Shown: in pieces, positions 61,301-64,000 of the stretch
Layout of the letters: every line of letters begins with the position of its first letter
Numbering within the stretch: position 1 is the stretch's first letter
Translations under genes and position numbers: made by a program
IMG/VR virus record: IMGVR_UViG_3300023109_000014
Span: 1 to 64,000 of that record
DNA: 64,000 nucleotides
Strand: one strand, 5' to 3'
DNA from: a virus
Notes under the pieces: generated by a model
Databases searched by the model: none
What the model was told of the DNA's origin: nothing
What the model saw: only the letters and a program-made list of their open reading frames with translations

Positions 61301-64000
61301 AAAAAATTAAACAAGCTAACCAATTAAAGAGAGGTTCTCAATTTAAGTTTCAAGAGAGTATAAATAGGTTATCTAAGAAATTTAATATTGATGAGGGCGC
61401 TTCTCTGGGAAGTAAGGTCGCAAGATTGCAGGGTCACTTTGATCGCAATCCTGCACTCCAATCAAAAAGTAGTTGGATGGATAGAGAAAAAGCTATTCAA
61501 ATGAACGTTCTTAAGAACAGAAGACTCGCTAAACAAAAAAGAGATGGCAAGAAACTTTTAACAGATCAAGATTTAACGGATGCAAATGGTAACTCTGTAG
61601 ATAGCCTTGTCGCTCAAAGAGCAAAACGTTTAAAAGAGGGTGGAGCTAAAATGTTAGATAGTAATCTTTTTGCGTCAGATGTTGGTCGACAAAAACAATT
61701 AAAGCAAAATGTTGATGATTGGGCAAATAAAAGAGGCGATTACCACTTAGGCACAGTTGGTAATGTGAGTTATAGCCCAGAAACACTAAATTTGGAGAAA
61801 AAGATGAAGCTTTCTCAAAAACAGAAAGGTATGGTTATCGCTGATTTTGATAAAGAAAATATTCATGGAGAAAGAAGAGAAACTGCAATCAAATTGTATG
61901 ACAAAGAAATTCAAGATTACATGGTTAAATTTGAGGAAAGTAAAGCGAAAGATGTTCTTAATTATAAATTAATTAATCCAACTGTAACGAAAAGCGCTGT
62001 AGAAGATCAGAAAAAATTCCAAGACCTCCAAAGCAAACATAGTCACTGGGATGAAGTTATATCTAGCAACGAGTCTACAGATGATTTCGAATCTCTATAT
62101 AAACAAAAACAGGAAGCTTTTCAAGATTGGGATTTGGTTCGAGGCTTACCTAATATGATGAAGCATACCGCTACCATGCAGGCTGCTGGAAGGAAGCAAG
62201 CTGGATTTTTCTTAGAGCCAGATGTAGCTGTTGGAGCAATTCCTTACAAAGAGATTAAAAGCGAAAAAGCTTCCTTAAATAAACATTTAAGTACTGCAGG
62301 GCTATCGATGGATTGGTGGCGACAAAAAGATGTTGGCTCCAGACCCGCAGAATTTAATAAATTATTAATGCGTAACGCTAGAACTCAATCTAAACTTGTT
62401 GGAAAAGATCAAATTTCAGAAGTTGGAGGGGCTAGAATTTCTGGAAATTTAGGTCAAGGCGTTATAGATGGAGATAGGGCAAAACAAGACTTTACTAATA
62501 TAGTCGATCCTGATGGAAACCTTGCTCGTTCTGGGCATGATAGGGCTAAGGGAGCCCTCATGAAAGTAATCAAGAATGACTGGGACTTATTTGACCTCAA
62601 TAAAGATGGAAAGTTAACTTCTGAAGAAATATCAATTATGGGTGGAACGTTTGATCCTACTAAGTTTACTTCTTCCGCTATTACTGGAAAGAATAATGAT
62701 CCCTATAGCGAGCTGCAAAGAAATATGTTTGGCGCTAGAGCGGGCACAATTACGCCTGAAGTTTTTCAAGATTTACTTTCTTTTGATAAGGCAGTTAGCG
62801 GGGGAAATGAAGACGGCGTACTCGATCGAAATGAAATTTTTGCAAACGATCCAGAGAAGGGTAATGAAATTATACAAACTAGAGTCAAAGACTTTTTGAC
62901 AAAAAAATATGTCAAGGAAGTTTCACCTTATGGAGAAACTTTAAAGCACGGGCTTGAGTCATATTTCACTGGTTCGGACGAAGGCGGACTTTCCTCAATT
63001 AATACGTGGAAAGAATTATCTAATCTTGAGAAATCTAATTTGCCAGAAAATATTAGAGAAGAGTATTCTTCTGCCAAGACAGAAGCGGAAGCTTTGATTA
63101 CTTCCGTTCCTTACCATAAAACAATTATTAATAAAGGTTCAAAATTAGAAGAAGACTCTCAATCGAAGTTTGGGAAATTGTTTGACATGAAAGAAAGGAT
63201 AAAGCTTTCTCCTTCAGAAATTGAAGCGGGTGGACAGCTAAACCTTCAGTTAAAAAGTATGAAGGGAAAAGAGGCTACTCCCGCTTACAAACAAAAGAAA
63301 GCTCAGTTTGATTCCTTAATGCAAAGAAAGCAAGATTATAAAAATATAGAAAAAGAACTTAATTCATCTTTTACAGAAGATGGAATGATTAAGGGTCGAC
63401 CATTTAGCTTGCCTCATTTTTTAACTAAAAAAGGTTTGCTTAATTCTGGAGATATTAAACAAAATCCAAACTGGGCTCCTGCTAGCATAGATGACAATTG
63501 GAAAAATTATGATGAAAAATATTTTGGAAATGTTCAGGGTGTTGCCAGACAGATAGATGCTGTGCAGGCAGCTACCGTAGATTCAAATATTGGTGTATCT
63601 GTCGGTGGTGGCGTTGCCGATGCAGAGGAAAATAAATTCTTTAATGAAACCATAAGAAAGGCGAAGGAAGAAAAAGTTACCAAAGAAAGAGAAAAGTTTC
63701 TTAAAGAAAATACCAACGAAAGAGCAAGAAAAATATTTGAACAAGAAATGATTGGAGCAGACCCTTCTTCTAGAAACTTGTTTGATCCTTCTGCGAATAT
63801 TAAGCTTCAGGCGCAAGGTTTTAGAAGTGGAGAAAAGCAGGCGCAGGAAAAGCGTGACGAAGGCTTAAAACGTATGGTTGATAATGCAAAACAAAGAAAT
63901 GCGCAGCGTCAAGCTTTTACAGATGTTAGAGATCCGTTGCAGTTTATACAAAATTACAGCAGCGATTACAACGAAAGAAAAGGTCAGCTCTGGAGAAATG
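37378..64000 (+). CDS. giant tape measure polyprotein with embedded enzymes (3' end beyond window)
   Basis: A single frame stays open for at least 8,874 codons, through the last base of the window. Residues about 60-450 match the TP901-type tape measure core. Residues about 650-5120 contain the PNF-motif region: two nuclease-like folds, a HAD phosphatase, a CCA-adding enzyme, an ADP-ribosyltransferase, several unknown units, a low-complexity Ser-rich stretch, tape-measure-like helices (about 3810-4640) and a thrice-repeated 90-residue unit. The remainder is mostly helical and Glu/Lys/Gln-rich, with a Gly-zipper hydrophobic segment near residue 7245 and an EF-hand near 8406. It should set tail length and may be injected. 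The largest phage tape measures I know of are much shorter. I translated every line of the frame and found no stop. Confidence 0.92.
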   Translation, partial: MAQENIRVRVKAIGLDQDIANQAKIGEKKIKPIKLSLNEKGLVQPLGRITGQMGEFEKSMDAAVARVFAFGAAVSVINGVSSALKAMAQSAMEVQKALKDINVIMNMSESALQNFGGALFDVARDTASSFDDISAAATEFARQGLSADETLQRIADAMTLTRLSGMDSVEAVNALTAAINGFNDAAINSSDIVNRLANVDAAFAVSSKDLADGLARAGATAQAAKVEFNELLAAVTSVQQQTARGGAVIGNSFKSIFTRLQRSSVKEAMEAIGVATQDASGSFRSGMAILQDYARGYDNLSDSQKAATDELVAGVFQVNNLKALIKDLNSEFSIYDQALKTANSSTNEATQRNQELNKTMSALMTQTGLSIKELAAGLGEMTLGPGIEKVLETVKSLSDGLNNLIGEDTGSSIGKTLLKGIGSFISGPGMVLIGGAFIKLFAFVAQQGSSALKSIFSINSETKRQEGLQAAILQILMNEESIRQKILGGAASQAAKEQTILSVLKKQTMERQAQDALLKKIAASSTLANVAISNQGTIVPHGRGSRAAAGRKDLGMSKGYVPPATKDSKFIPSFEAEQKDIERRVGGATKSASPVLIKGFQKTKTQKQDVVANTDEVVVENYMGSGASAILNKNMAQRFSFDNGVEKYYSAAEYGSKNFYSSGYVPNFKATNKQVIKLNAAGQGIITAEAGKSEVGKNHTVTASSVFDGPVPPAFKGSKFEARNFTVGRLEQSKGGFHSIVDKHMTTALRDVAQDVVPGGKVKGSGPLSDYLDKSAGPQFTGRIFEATLNYIKNSVVKNDPGTAGWDFPGGQFQKNLTTAFNLDSRKGKNVDAKVSSSKKNIGSGIKKIIDSRGGYKNLKQYKDFEKQNKTKKASAVGKPRASKGMIPSNTASVPNFVSTWGKPELLKKIREKNLSRAQKDIKGFDGMKATNEWSGQLPIIQVADKKTGTTTRFTYGKGEYDNENKTDILYSERAKGVDVNDPSMKGGANRNFDKIAEFTGKRSWKNKEIHSTFDQIRASSGKTPWETIINSFPQLKQRVKPGMSTSGTFQIGTDEIEYRNIKSLKTKVNKWVKENGIESFNNWSEANLGFNTKNSILSGTASGEYFAMDAYTKILKKGDKHFNRDEKAGFYSQGTVPNFIIDKNTERSILLKQWQGKLDQARTLAKSGKPRAQTDPQISQLNGEANGIWSQIVKMQSPQKPKTKNEKSHSEGLIPNFSSYLDAGSNVDKSFGGGIVPNFVKVGETNLERDRLLKQWQGKLAQAKTLSQSGKPRAQIDPQISQLNAEANGVWSQIQSLKTSKKEKTGKLGKGSTLRRSEGLVPALAKGGIPNFSEDKMREETLSRTISKMSEGLVPNFALKRNAGLRKFYDFDETLGTYSKNVKSKDLFQAESAGLAKPTPLAKELEGQAVTILTARAKQSTPFIEEKLKKWGINPEKIMTTADMFNNLKIANDGSGKIIKAQGGRISGYRNLKPAEKKAILLERIWKKQGGQYDLIDDAIENIEAIKNLRNENITGTHYQFSGQHSGRGSGNAEGLVPNFVQSENTQKDLVPNFAAKSMPVPGYLEKVSREIQSAGGSAQIVGGAPRDFLMGKFPKDWDVEVFGLEQEKLQKILSPSLTKEGLVGKDFGVFKAKSGGQDFEFSMPRREKKVGVGHRGFEVEVDPNMGRKEAAQRRDLTINSISYDPLTKKFIDPLGGRKDLQDGIMKPTSPRFKEDPLRVLRSMQMAGRFNLSADKELVNYSREMTGQFKDLPKERVREEWMKWASKSTNPEKGLQFLKESGWIKHFPEIDQLQGVPQSPKHHPEGDVFNHTKLVTNAMANNKNWQMLPEKERGKLMFSALTHDFGKVTNTQISKDGAITSYGHEKAGVAPMKSFLGRIMSQGEASKLSKDLTPFVERHMFHSNFPQNLTQKSINRLTKDVGDLSKFQILLESDMGKNLSDDVTARKFTQVDEKNINKMSSIAKESGIYKEPPKPIVQGRDLMQEKLIEPGPQMGSVLKHLEEAQISGEFKTKKGGIEYFKNNKEDILKRINKFTPKGRMLRGRASGEVPEKINYSQGLVPNFARIPSMFNVKQTKTGKDYVMQKDLELAKTQFPDATFKQWGKNPKMHFISGHKPQNKITKDKVSFASNVDLQEFGSFAAQKGYPEVMGAIVKSTQVKQNSSGNRNYDRLTSWKNKKEEVPNQINIKDAQSLSTEDYKSFPMGKAGADLKRLYNPDSFDNVSNTIFTSSAPQKALAKSAEKFTTNKIENSEDILNFVKKSRGSESISTEQINKLYQEFAEMKGLAVMSDGHVPNFASPAFNKFIKDNIHNKNYKNISDKVTKLNLSVGNAYGVGGDIPQDVKILNRLTSQLSKVTNPLMGPTGKGSRDRVYESKEFAQKFNKTEYDKISKEITTLQKEKFQLSRPSNPDKNPDRVKKIESQILKKKEQATNTQFYKAKSEAVKKEDQGIERLFQEKFTVQKDQIVSPTGKTVSTKDLNSIEEEFNEYMFAKQQKRTNTNEELVLPNFSVTAPETVPNFVNVKAMRELAKRGATEGERAAAQNMLAKHGFKSKTITSRSWHDKIFLENYIKNNGPKSDLEMLIKKGYAEKELVSLKKQYQNDPQSVKIANHGIVPSFSKQKDRISEADYETQLYKENFKDSSQKQNVNNFSFVDDRTTSSSGSQSFAEGMVSKDVSSSSSSVDSKSFASGTVSNISSQETETLATGFIPNFGIQSDRIKEASQASQLYGQNVGYKDTQVKKLEINGKKERVVVNNKEKFYSTGSEVQKAFSLPFKPNGGMVLPPKNTKVGKERSREFSSLVNSFSSGVTPTADSSPPTLAYGAMPNFAVFRKYSPNTLRKSKIKDYSNEEFSSISRALSEFNLMSMGSRGGLMGQKLKSESRAEGLFKTKTQEQKDDFRQFFNSREFRSLTKNVQEKLKVDFPDLSRGYGYNVDPFAVRQLENVSAGTVPNYANLSLYRGQKKSTIDKPSVGKNMPSFGGAQTPRDIINIIQNFVKSHVSGPLSGRRDIGELDNVAPSGATSFSTSETVAKKFAGGGLNKPAKDNILSTQVPEKNVFNKKKILKLLNRGANPKKGQYPEVEKFKKAMASGQIQKWAEQAGGLFLNVSGRRNDKSLQKFNKTEYGRKEYDFYDRPMSSIVPESDIGWNPSGTKQISPHENEVMQIFDEGIVPNFSGAAGSAGRQKNKAYQDDPDNIIDLRPFTTFDYSLLFPQRGAGKSKDETLRGSGPYAKKYQSQFLVGWNAKGINPKIPKEADKIAKIGDAVERDVKTIVKAHSENFVRAFGEEKIRIQDSSAIDGVVQKHFNEGTLTAMAGNAFEAAANTAFSNVPVNAGGGDFDVRGPTDQLRRFFNWPSAHGSVGDFKANSQSGDIKASMADKILKELDYRGLLSGQVAKEKADFDQYDKDKAAKNKAATISRFKNVPGSNSLRGGITQKAPKGSAPSESNQQHSKIVGSSRSGQEQEDFYFSQDKNLSLGWVPNFKINQNLAGDSVPSFIDKPKEQLNNSLKVKSEKVDLQKSLKAKKGTSVDSQNELRSQNVSNASAKKFESIINNRFIDSQENKKFSSSSFADSAQSKSLQFSRSSSNLSSDFLNTRSENKVSKDASVDSQTYSQGMVSKDASVDSQTYSQGMVSKDNQVPSKSLEASKFDLTTIHRLRDKFLSREEAVQKNISPSERKLALPKGKKQEGNSELINSIYSHGKDFSADRLSNGYIPNFAINANNYSKTNDALGSAIKRENQAGIPMNKIRVGQSNRLKNEKNPGGVGVFNTIDEPRGLNQGISRSISQGINPHKHGLVSSGYVPQQTINVPNFVGRFIPKMFKGGSKGGKGVDAPIPTSGGGGGGMLGGGGGLMNTIFMGQMMFGGIEGKTGTAGGYAADATGDALQIAGITSMITDKKKWVALAATVGALNGMLDQYSKSLKMQGEQIQKNIQINGKAIESATQVVSAQTRLNSAIESGNTDNISKAIESLQKEIERFPTNGSDAIIKLRSDLVGAGGDVEIMSKALESFSQSALKVSKLGELTVKTQAVNENREGLIFGMGPSQLPEWMGGAKGDLKEEGSNEIRQIGRESVTNLALAEDQVSAFSSKISKIDFTKMSPDDIKSTIKEFSRTLDEETRVLFDQIVDNVPDDAVVDFTMGIGEQLKLRKSSIEAGKAVGKTSQALGNLKSTIVNLSTAVSRSISELNSNISKAFDIAENQLNSELSIMTGMNYISPKEANETKEQFEVTRIESEAAAGTEFEVSKFVSQLIKDTKLDDVEGKDASIFSGKLGNILSKMGERANPLQDEDPRFMANEIVSAISQMDPADRTQGEQELLDAVKQIGDKAASQITLLKQANELASRQQTMQSRMNLQNAQIDMERDGDTLSQFSWSQGLEPRTQLDKDMQTRSSMDMIGLLEPLFGPSEDLTKMKQDVGVQNAIGNVQRILLGMGIENDAGFDAGANEDISMQTMISEMQKVLAQGDLNKGQEKIVNYMVGQLKKQEAAISATPQNTEDLKRQTVQSTSDVLGVDLSEVGIDLESLDFSSLNAIADQLAEDGVEIKYLSSIEENTKVMAAKLNDAQGITKEDIISAIQNIQIKDAEKVEKRKEAVKQKEDTRSKIQDIAISGADVKVEGGADINVGGSTTINANPQSSQPPQPQFNPFVPNFAKDESSNNKQSPMRGFVKSLKRDNNTENRGFEKFDGKTFTGGKALQVANYYPGAIDSIYREVDVLENRGVQNAISKIQLTVPSTSNSTTKYQGPVVTNMMDEGSVSAQSYLNKINNVHNLKHSDSNFSIAGAVPNFASSSQSRGSVNASVRNVNAKSIANNISRINQKSDWKMARGEESAGKTYSSGAALRVANYYPETKEMLDQEISILKSRGIDSPLSQVQLTVPDENTTTFQNKNTLDPTISNRFDDGSVSISNYTKKIRNAHKVGLLTPQKPASVGEHARERAKNLVNNEQALRNQLHENILKKRKSVVLSEELKSRNESIDEPEAKKINITEKEGLKYEGGTFSAGAALRVAKYYPGATESIFREIRSLEEKGVSSPLDQVQLTIPEKGSKEFSSYNGPVVTNKIDEGGVSSKNYLNKIRSVHKVTPNEGQFASVGMPNIDAKSQYTRGAINSFSQFDYVPNFSKTEGRAKGIIRSARELSIAMEKMNELPENITPSQIAEFNQKGSAVLENINSLGNPNQQTLTKTQKALVSKMQDPEVVKTFQSIGIDNFNSDLAQFVNPDSLGEPPQPARFNPLVIQSAETGRAVESGTKVLPRDIKSGKFNVAQVMLNDENLDEFIEPSESKNIQAVVQSSQDSGQKFNENKKKLQEKRPNYASGKGTRYTDEPTAPKAGTLTTAKKEGFVGIESHGPSKALATQVRNEENALKNTTKELVKDGEGGFMRNASSWIRKKLQTIRFLDGSSNEQKQGMSIEKENAVLKQIEDDGIVRYPSDDSASPLEKSPEFKQQISEVLDNQDLSSQERGTSQIEQQTETWRKREHSLTEKIQRATKARQLKRQRSRAQELGSAERQRKTNLDAKNKRQEAKEREKRKVREIQERQIDEGLGRQKIGTNSETGKSIYHYDNPQLRELSSWDKLKHHMLKFVGLDEGSYYEEVERQNKIVRNKQMQDIATGGINTQQSKSMSTLEKLKLMSERDVLIESSEFAKETDGQKILRGTPGERRKSSLFDIQQKAGVGGKPAVINLAGDISSQTNIAGSSSKSSSLTQLSQSRAAEAQPTLMDKIRNVKKQLSEKFGKVTLSPTSSASVLQEYDILDSSGRVVAKMGSNGEVLPFEVDNSPVIYNAQGQKIGADKVIQVQEKQFALQSSPMNDGQLSTSVNQSDVLEQKALFDIGEKIKSGAPISSAETNLVQNWANKNSELVGSINADDVDNALLLENNVVDNKQIRIGRMGEELSNLTSVTNAANAEAQVESLIKDPQFVDSATRTMPGDNLHLQRVFDSIDDKNRKTKSTPIKTETALDRVKSNANINQRANALSKEMVSRDIRKNSSLELQKRLRLNKGFDTTELNTKFSNEKSRLEELLKNPSIPSDKKVGLNEDLKILTRNRNEHLNTLRPGFMERKEILINEQFKNIMRDTGLMSLTGGGADGVSSNDPVNQFMKDKLGPKVWNMDGNFVKTKQHLASAIFGEEHKFNKELTESLVDRQLRSTILNTKSETFGLSDHMRSNLIDMDKFVGMGLGDEFLNSAKKQGLHQSDIGVSKMVDFMDLMDPAGNKIDGEGKQKLKKQGIQKIFQKIQNGELFSQTAIRGRTVPIIPKDAETVLKNLSGESTSAQINAARLIENEQKISSLAAEKGSGVISQSNLKIAASELEAGDINENGIDFDKVRMSSEEISNVQSMMDSIDADPDQKTDQRVSQLSEALDPQSSNESVRSLSQLKSLELEADRAAEKAEFKKLLSLGSGATPEDVGRMSDLLQLHDQKIELGRSSNFDLEDVNQARTTIKNTAKEKVATASSTIGKELSQKSEPGQAQKRAIEELEKIDQADPVEQAEAIRSTNQEAEAKVRSASLDQGEDIVQQTVDQVEDVDETWKETKESHMSDPDRAASAGRLEELGEKYRAIIQSATDSKAWRTTRSLTKNVLGAGMGLVHLPGKAKDLTTEAYGSVKERIDAFKKAQAEKFNKRKAEQIKHPDGKSSGNFEQQEKSRVIDAKLAQLPNTKTSRGDSSLDDSLQKTKRFHIDGENMTPFEQDLHDRMTGKVRVKDSAGKTVETFYDKKIASVITNSDVGRISRVEDSITGSSYTNRGLKLRNLLPGTASRNIEGRSFIPPALQEIASLGGLDGQGSKLKLDKEGLAQRAKNIGSEIFTGKLSSPVQSLFSTKEFQTQLAETKSSGAHVAIPEEFSKTVKYGKKGEASVLDIDGAADELIKETRLIDHVGDDGKLTSFSSDEFQAFRESEFQKIEQRFAGVDNPADPVQNEQRITQINEQKEMFDNKILANNAVDESGQVVGRNTLTSEAARKRIANIQKMSVSDGMIRKQKAISDAANFGGGSARGMTVSSLINIGAIGLAQTETGMSTIDSLAGSFDFSRKDKFGVRLAGGELATSSGVSVKSQQHLLNEEKMSQLKSMAESKRDGDRAATEKYRTQGKDFLESTGLAEAGSAKPILFDTKEEAEQWSKTMTDKHGTQFAGTQNLSASKDGQKILREMGVSFSQEELIAGQSGATVVGATGGLLAESGAMALKARIGINGTRMTTGAALRIGATQAFLPGLAIEAGIATGEHFRDSHSGHLFSVAGIDVDEGEALGLAGYMAGGAVAGTFLGGPMGAVVGGLAGAGAYGARVAIGEHVNFDPDEINSGTFRMSPDELKARQQEIIELARSKSNEIRKIMDTAAMSNYTSRNKKIKSDFVSEEGFETFYERSEMQKQQRLLTEKASIIRESFLLAEKMDAKILANRELKQKGEVNDNWFAEDDPVFKQNYTADAISKILSDTTSLYDPNMFTDIKTMRKMAKEGKTQNEIHAEMQSADFKFERINPDTGQMETIMPNTEEALAQRGIKSQKYLSGLGRINDFNAKQGLMRSSTDFASASSVEEAIEIGSMSQGQFEEEKLRWNPKSEGKFAKLKDRRHKLFYSEGKKITNHDQWLEAIQRGQLDYGRINYPMEMAQVMGVPTMEGERVVKNADITSDVKNAFNYFQDKGTLYRKPIQATDRIIESMGMKSKGSDDQGESKIDEWMLGKQDDGWNVQYHPESKSVMMQHEKHGLISFPRGADPSDPRSLESLYEKYMFDITKSKYEDGIIHNNKSGYDPANTAGMSDSDPLRDINSSDQVGFSKSKFKTFEEFDKTIPEEQRVMLSAMSALFKRGEGLNDVRKNRVSTGNKVDEYAQAFEDLKNDHSMYGEFQKAITERNIGINTSKTMIGQAGFDMQKGLGNTSQLENINSELGIKDKAYNFNLGNLSEEDLQSYTSRFSGAIAKKQQDYQVVKEKVSSRQAEISLINKKINSGVNQDEKNKLITKRTKIEEALKQTKIKKGNLESFITAPEKIKQANQLKRGSQFKFQESINRLSKKFNIDEGASLGSKVARLQGHFDRNPALQSKSSWMDREKAIQMNVLKNRRLAKQKRDGKKLLTDQDLTDANGNSVDSLVAQRAKRLKEGGAKMLDSNLFASDVGRQKQLKQNVDDWANKRGDYHLGTVGNVSYSPETLNLEKKMKLSQKQKGMVIADFDKENIHGERRETAIKLYDKEIQDYMVKFEESKAKDVLNYKLINPTVTKSAVEDQKKFQDLQSKHSHWDEVISSNESTDDFESLYKQKQEAFQDWDLVRGLPNMMKHTATMQAAGRKQAGFFLEPDVAVGAIPYKEIKSEKASLNKHLSTAGLSMDWWRQKDVGSRPAEFNKLLMRNARTQSKLVGKDQISEVGGARISGNLGQGVIDGDRAKQDFTNIVDPDGNLARSGHDRAKGALMKVIKNDWDLFDLNKDGKLTSEEISIMGGTFDPTKFTSSAITGKNNDPYSELQRNMFGARAGTITPEVFQDLLSFDKAVSGGNEDGVLDRNEIFANDPEKGNEIIQTRVKDFLTKKYVKEVSPYGETLKHGLESYFTGSDEGGLSSINTWKELSNLEKSNLPENIREEYSSAKTEAEALITSVPYHKTIINKGSKLEEDSQSKFGKLFDMKERIKLSPSEIEAGGQLNLQLKSMKGKEATPAYKQKKAQFDSLMQRKQDYKNIEKELNSSFTEDGMIKGRPFSLPHFLTKKGLLNSGDIKQNPNWAPASIDDNWKNYDEKYFGNVQGVARQIDAVQAATVDSNIGVSVGGGVADAEENKFFNETIRKAKEEKVTKEREKFLKENTNERARKIFEQEMIGADPSSRNLFDPSANIKLQAQGFRSGEKQAQEKRDEGLKRMVDNAKQRNAQRQAFTDVRDPLQFIQNYSSDYNERKGQLWRN
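37558..38730 (+). other. tape measure core domain (PhageMin_Tail/TP901 type)
   Basis: The helical sequence VARVFAFGAAVSVINGVSSA, then FARQGLSADETLQRIADAM, then RAGATAQAAKVEFNELLAAV and RGGAVIGNSFKSIFTRL follows the TP901-1 tape measure pattern. A hydrophobic segment (about 38640-38720, GSFISGPGMVLIGGAFIKLF) closes the core. This part identifies the protein. Confidence 0.9.
39382..40056 (+). other. embedded PD-(D/E)XK nuclease-like unit 1
   Basis: Motif order GRIFEATLNYI (Glu near residue 786), GWDFPGG (Asp near 807) and NVDAKVSS (DxK near 832) is that of PD-(D/E)XK nucleases. VPNF motifs lie on each side. The substrate and activity are unknown. Confidence 0.6.
40816..41268 (+). repeat. duplicated ~48-residue segment
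   Basis: Residues encoded at 40816-40956 and 41122-41268 are nearly identical (LLKQWQGKL, SGKPRAQ, DPQISQLN, WSQI). Two PNF motifs lie between the copies. It shows that modules in this region duplicate. Confidence 0.85.
41461..41988 (+). other. embedded HAD-superfamily phosphatase domain
   Basis: FYDFDETL (DxD motif I, residues 1371-1375), ILTAR (motif II, about 1413), a Lys-rich helix, and LIDDAIENI (motif IV, about 1498) match HAD hydrolases. The pattern resembles the phosphatase of RNA end-healing enzymes, but the substrate cannot be told from sequence alone. Confidence 0.75.
42049..43500 (+). other. embedded CCA-adding tRNA nucleotidyltransferase with HD domain
   Basis: All diagnostic motifs are present: GGAPRDFLMG (residues 1584-1593), DWDVEV (the DxD metal site at 1598-1603), RRDLTINSI (1675), EDPLRVLRS (1716), then a HD domain with HHPEGDVFNH (about 1803) and THDFGK (1843-1848). 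The length matches a complete free-standing enzyme that builds or repairs the CCA end of tRNA. It sits in frame between VPNF motifs at 42031 and 43558. Confidence 0.92.
44938..45231 (+). other. embedded small unit, possibly DUF2786-like
   Basis: AMRELAKRGATEGERAAAQ followed by MLAKHG resembles the short N-terminal motif of DUF2786 proteins (lxkLA..gat..Ea..A...a..L). It is delimited by VPNF at 44926 and VPSF at 45220. Low confidence. Confidence 0.4.
46225..46899 (+). other. embedded ADP-ribosyltransferase domain (R-S-E type)
   Basis: The triad is intact: LYRGQ (Arg near residue 2960), SFSTSETVAKKFAG (STS at 3025-3027) and HENEVMQI (E-x-E at 3159-3161), in the right order with plausible spacing. 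The E-x-E form is typical of arginine-modifying enzymes. The domain is bracketed exactly by VPNY (46225) and VPNF (46888). T4 Alt, an ADP-ribosyltransferase injected with the phage DNA, is the closest functional parallel. Confidence 0.8.
47050..47640 (+). other. embedded PD-(D/E)XK nuclease-like unit 2
   Basis: GNAFEAAANTAF (Glu near 3319), GGGDFDVRG (Asp near 3337 and 3339) and GDFKANSQ (DxK at 3362-3364) match the PD-(D/E)XK order well. It lies between VPNF motifs at 46888 and 47812. The activity is unknown. Confidence 0.65.
48181..48276 (+). repeat. perfect 48-bp tandem duplication
   Basis: Two identical 48-bp copies (48181-48228 and 48229-48276) encode the 16-residue unit SKDASVDSQTYSQGMV twice. 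Perfect identity implies a recent event. Related but diverged Ser-rich units lie near 45361-45460. Confidence 0.95.
48529..48801 (+). other. embedded conserved segment with IRVGQS and NTIDEP motifs
   Basis: The order AIKRENQAGIPMNKIRVGQS, then NPGGVGVFNTIDEPRGL resembles a segment I have seen repeatedly in long phage tail proteins. It lies between IPNF (48517) and VPNF (48802). Function unknown. Confidence 0.5.
48817..51290 (+). other. tape-measure-like helical scaffold resumes
   Basis: After a Gly-rich stretch (poly-Gly near 48890-48930) a hydrophobic segment is followed by long amphipathic helices (QIQKNIQINGKAIESATQVV, ISRSISELNSNISKAFDIAEN in outline). No enzyme motif is seen. This looks like the continuation of the tape measure body after the cargo region. 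Confidence 0.65.
51424..52617 (+). repeat. three copies of a ~90-residue unit
   Basis: Copies at about 51424-51684, 51844-52131 and 52342-52617 share G..F..G.ALRVANYYP, then QLTVP, then DEGSVS..NYLNKI and VHK. They are separated by PNF motifs and linkers. The repeated unit is not recognised; a binding domain is likely. Confidence 0.8.
58831..59215 (+). other. glycine-zipper hydrophobic region
   Basis: Segments such as GATVVGATGGLLAESGAMAL and GYMAGGAVAGTFLGGPMG, then AVVGGLAGAGAYGA are hydrophobic with GxxxG spacing, typical of membrane-inserting, pore-forming helices. In a tape measure this could form the channel across the inner membrane during DNA entry. Confidence 0.65.
62593..62835 (+). 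other. EF-hand-like calcium loops
   Basis: DLNKDGKLTSEE at 62593-62628 is a textbook EF-hand loop. A degenerate second loop (GGNEDGVLDRNE, 62800-62835) lies about 70 residues later. Calcium could control folding of this part. Confidence 0.7.

Noticed and set aside
37659-63816. Many open frames of 60-136 codons on the minus strand inside the tape measure gene
   Set aside because: They have no promoters or ribosome binding sites, their composition is the reverse of coding codons, and the plus-strand frame encodes recognisable domains throughout.

Overview
This window is an AT-rich stretch of a tailed double-stranded DNA phage (Caudoviricetes). The order terminase, portal, prohead protease/scaffold, decoration protein, major capsid, neck proteins, tail tube proteins, chaperone-like proteins and tape measure is diagnostic. 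No tail sheath, integrase, repressor, tRNA or DNA polymerase is visible. A siphovirus-like particle with a long tail, and a genome clearly larger than 64 kb, are the simplest readings. The host cannot be named. Its RNA polymerase evidently recognises ordinary sigma-70-type promoters (TTGACA, 17 bp, TAnnnT).

Positions 1-14.4 kb hold small, tightly packed genes of probable early expression: an ATP-dependent DNA ligase, two adjacent HhH-GPD-like DNA glycosylase relatives, a DUF932-like protein, a GP88-like protein and many short proteins of unknown function. A block at 9.75-12.08 kb is on the minus strand. About fifteen of these genes start only 4-9 nt after a -10 box, so their mRNAs are predicted to be leaderless. 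A palindromic element with core ATCG-N3/4-CGAT, often flanked by TGCCAA, recurs at least ten times between genes.

Positions 14.4-17.2 kb form an accessory block: a small heat-shock protein, inorganic pyrophosphatase, a GT29/sialyltransferase-like enzyme, a DUF2384-like protein and very small lipoprotein or membrane peptides.

Positions 17.2-37.3 kb hold membrane and lysis-like proteins, a zinc-ribbon protein and a divergent RNA polymerase sigma factor with a Cys4 insertion. A putative small terminase, a C2H2/ERCC4-type nuclease and the large terminase follow. Then come the portal, protease-scaffold, decoration protein, capsid, neck and tail genes. At least seven late genes carry a GTGTATAATA-like motif just upstream of the start codon, a candidate promoter for the phage sigma factor.

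From 37378 to the end of the window (and beyond) there is one uninterrupted reading frame of more than 8,870 codons. It begins as a TP901-type tape measure protein. Between about 39.3 and 52.7 kb it carries some twenty exact [VI]PNF motifs, which bracket a string of inserted domains. These include PD-(D/E)XK nuclease-like folds, a HAD phosphatase, a complete CCA-adding tRNA nucleotidyltransferase with its HD domain, and an R-S-E ADP-ribosyltransferase. The tape-measure-like helical scaffold then resumes. This architecture suggests a virion-carried polyprotein that delivers enzymes into the host with the DNA. It is the outstanding feature of the window.
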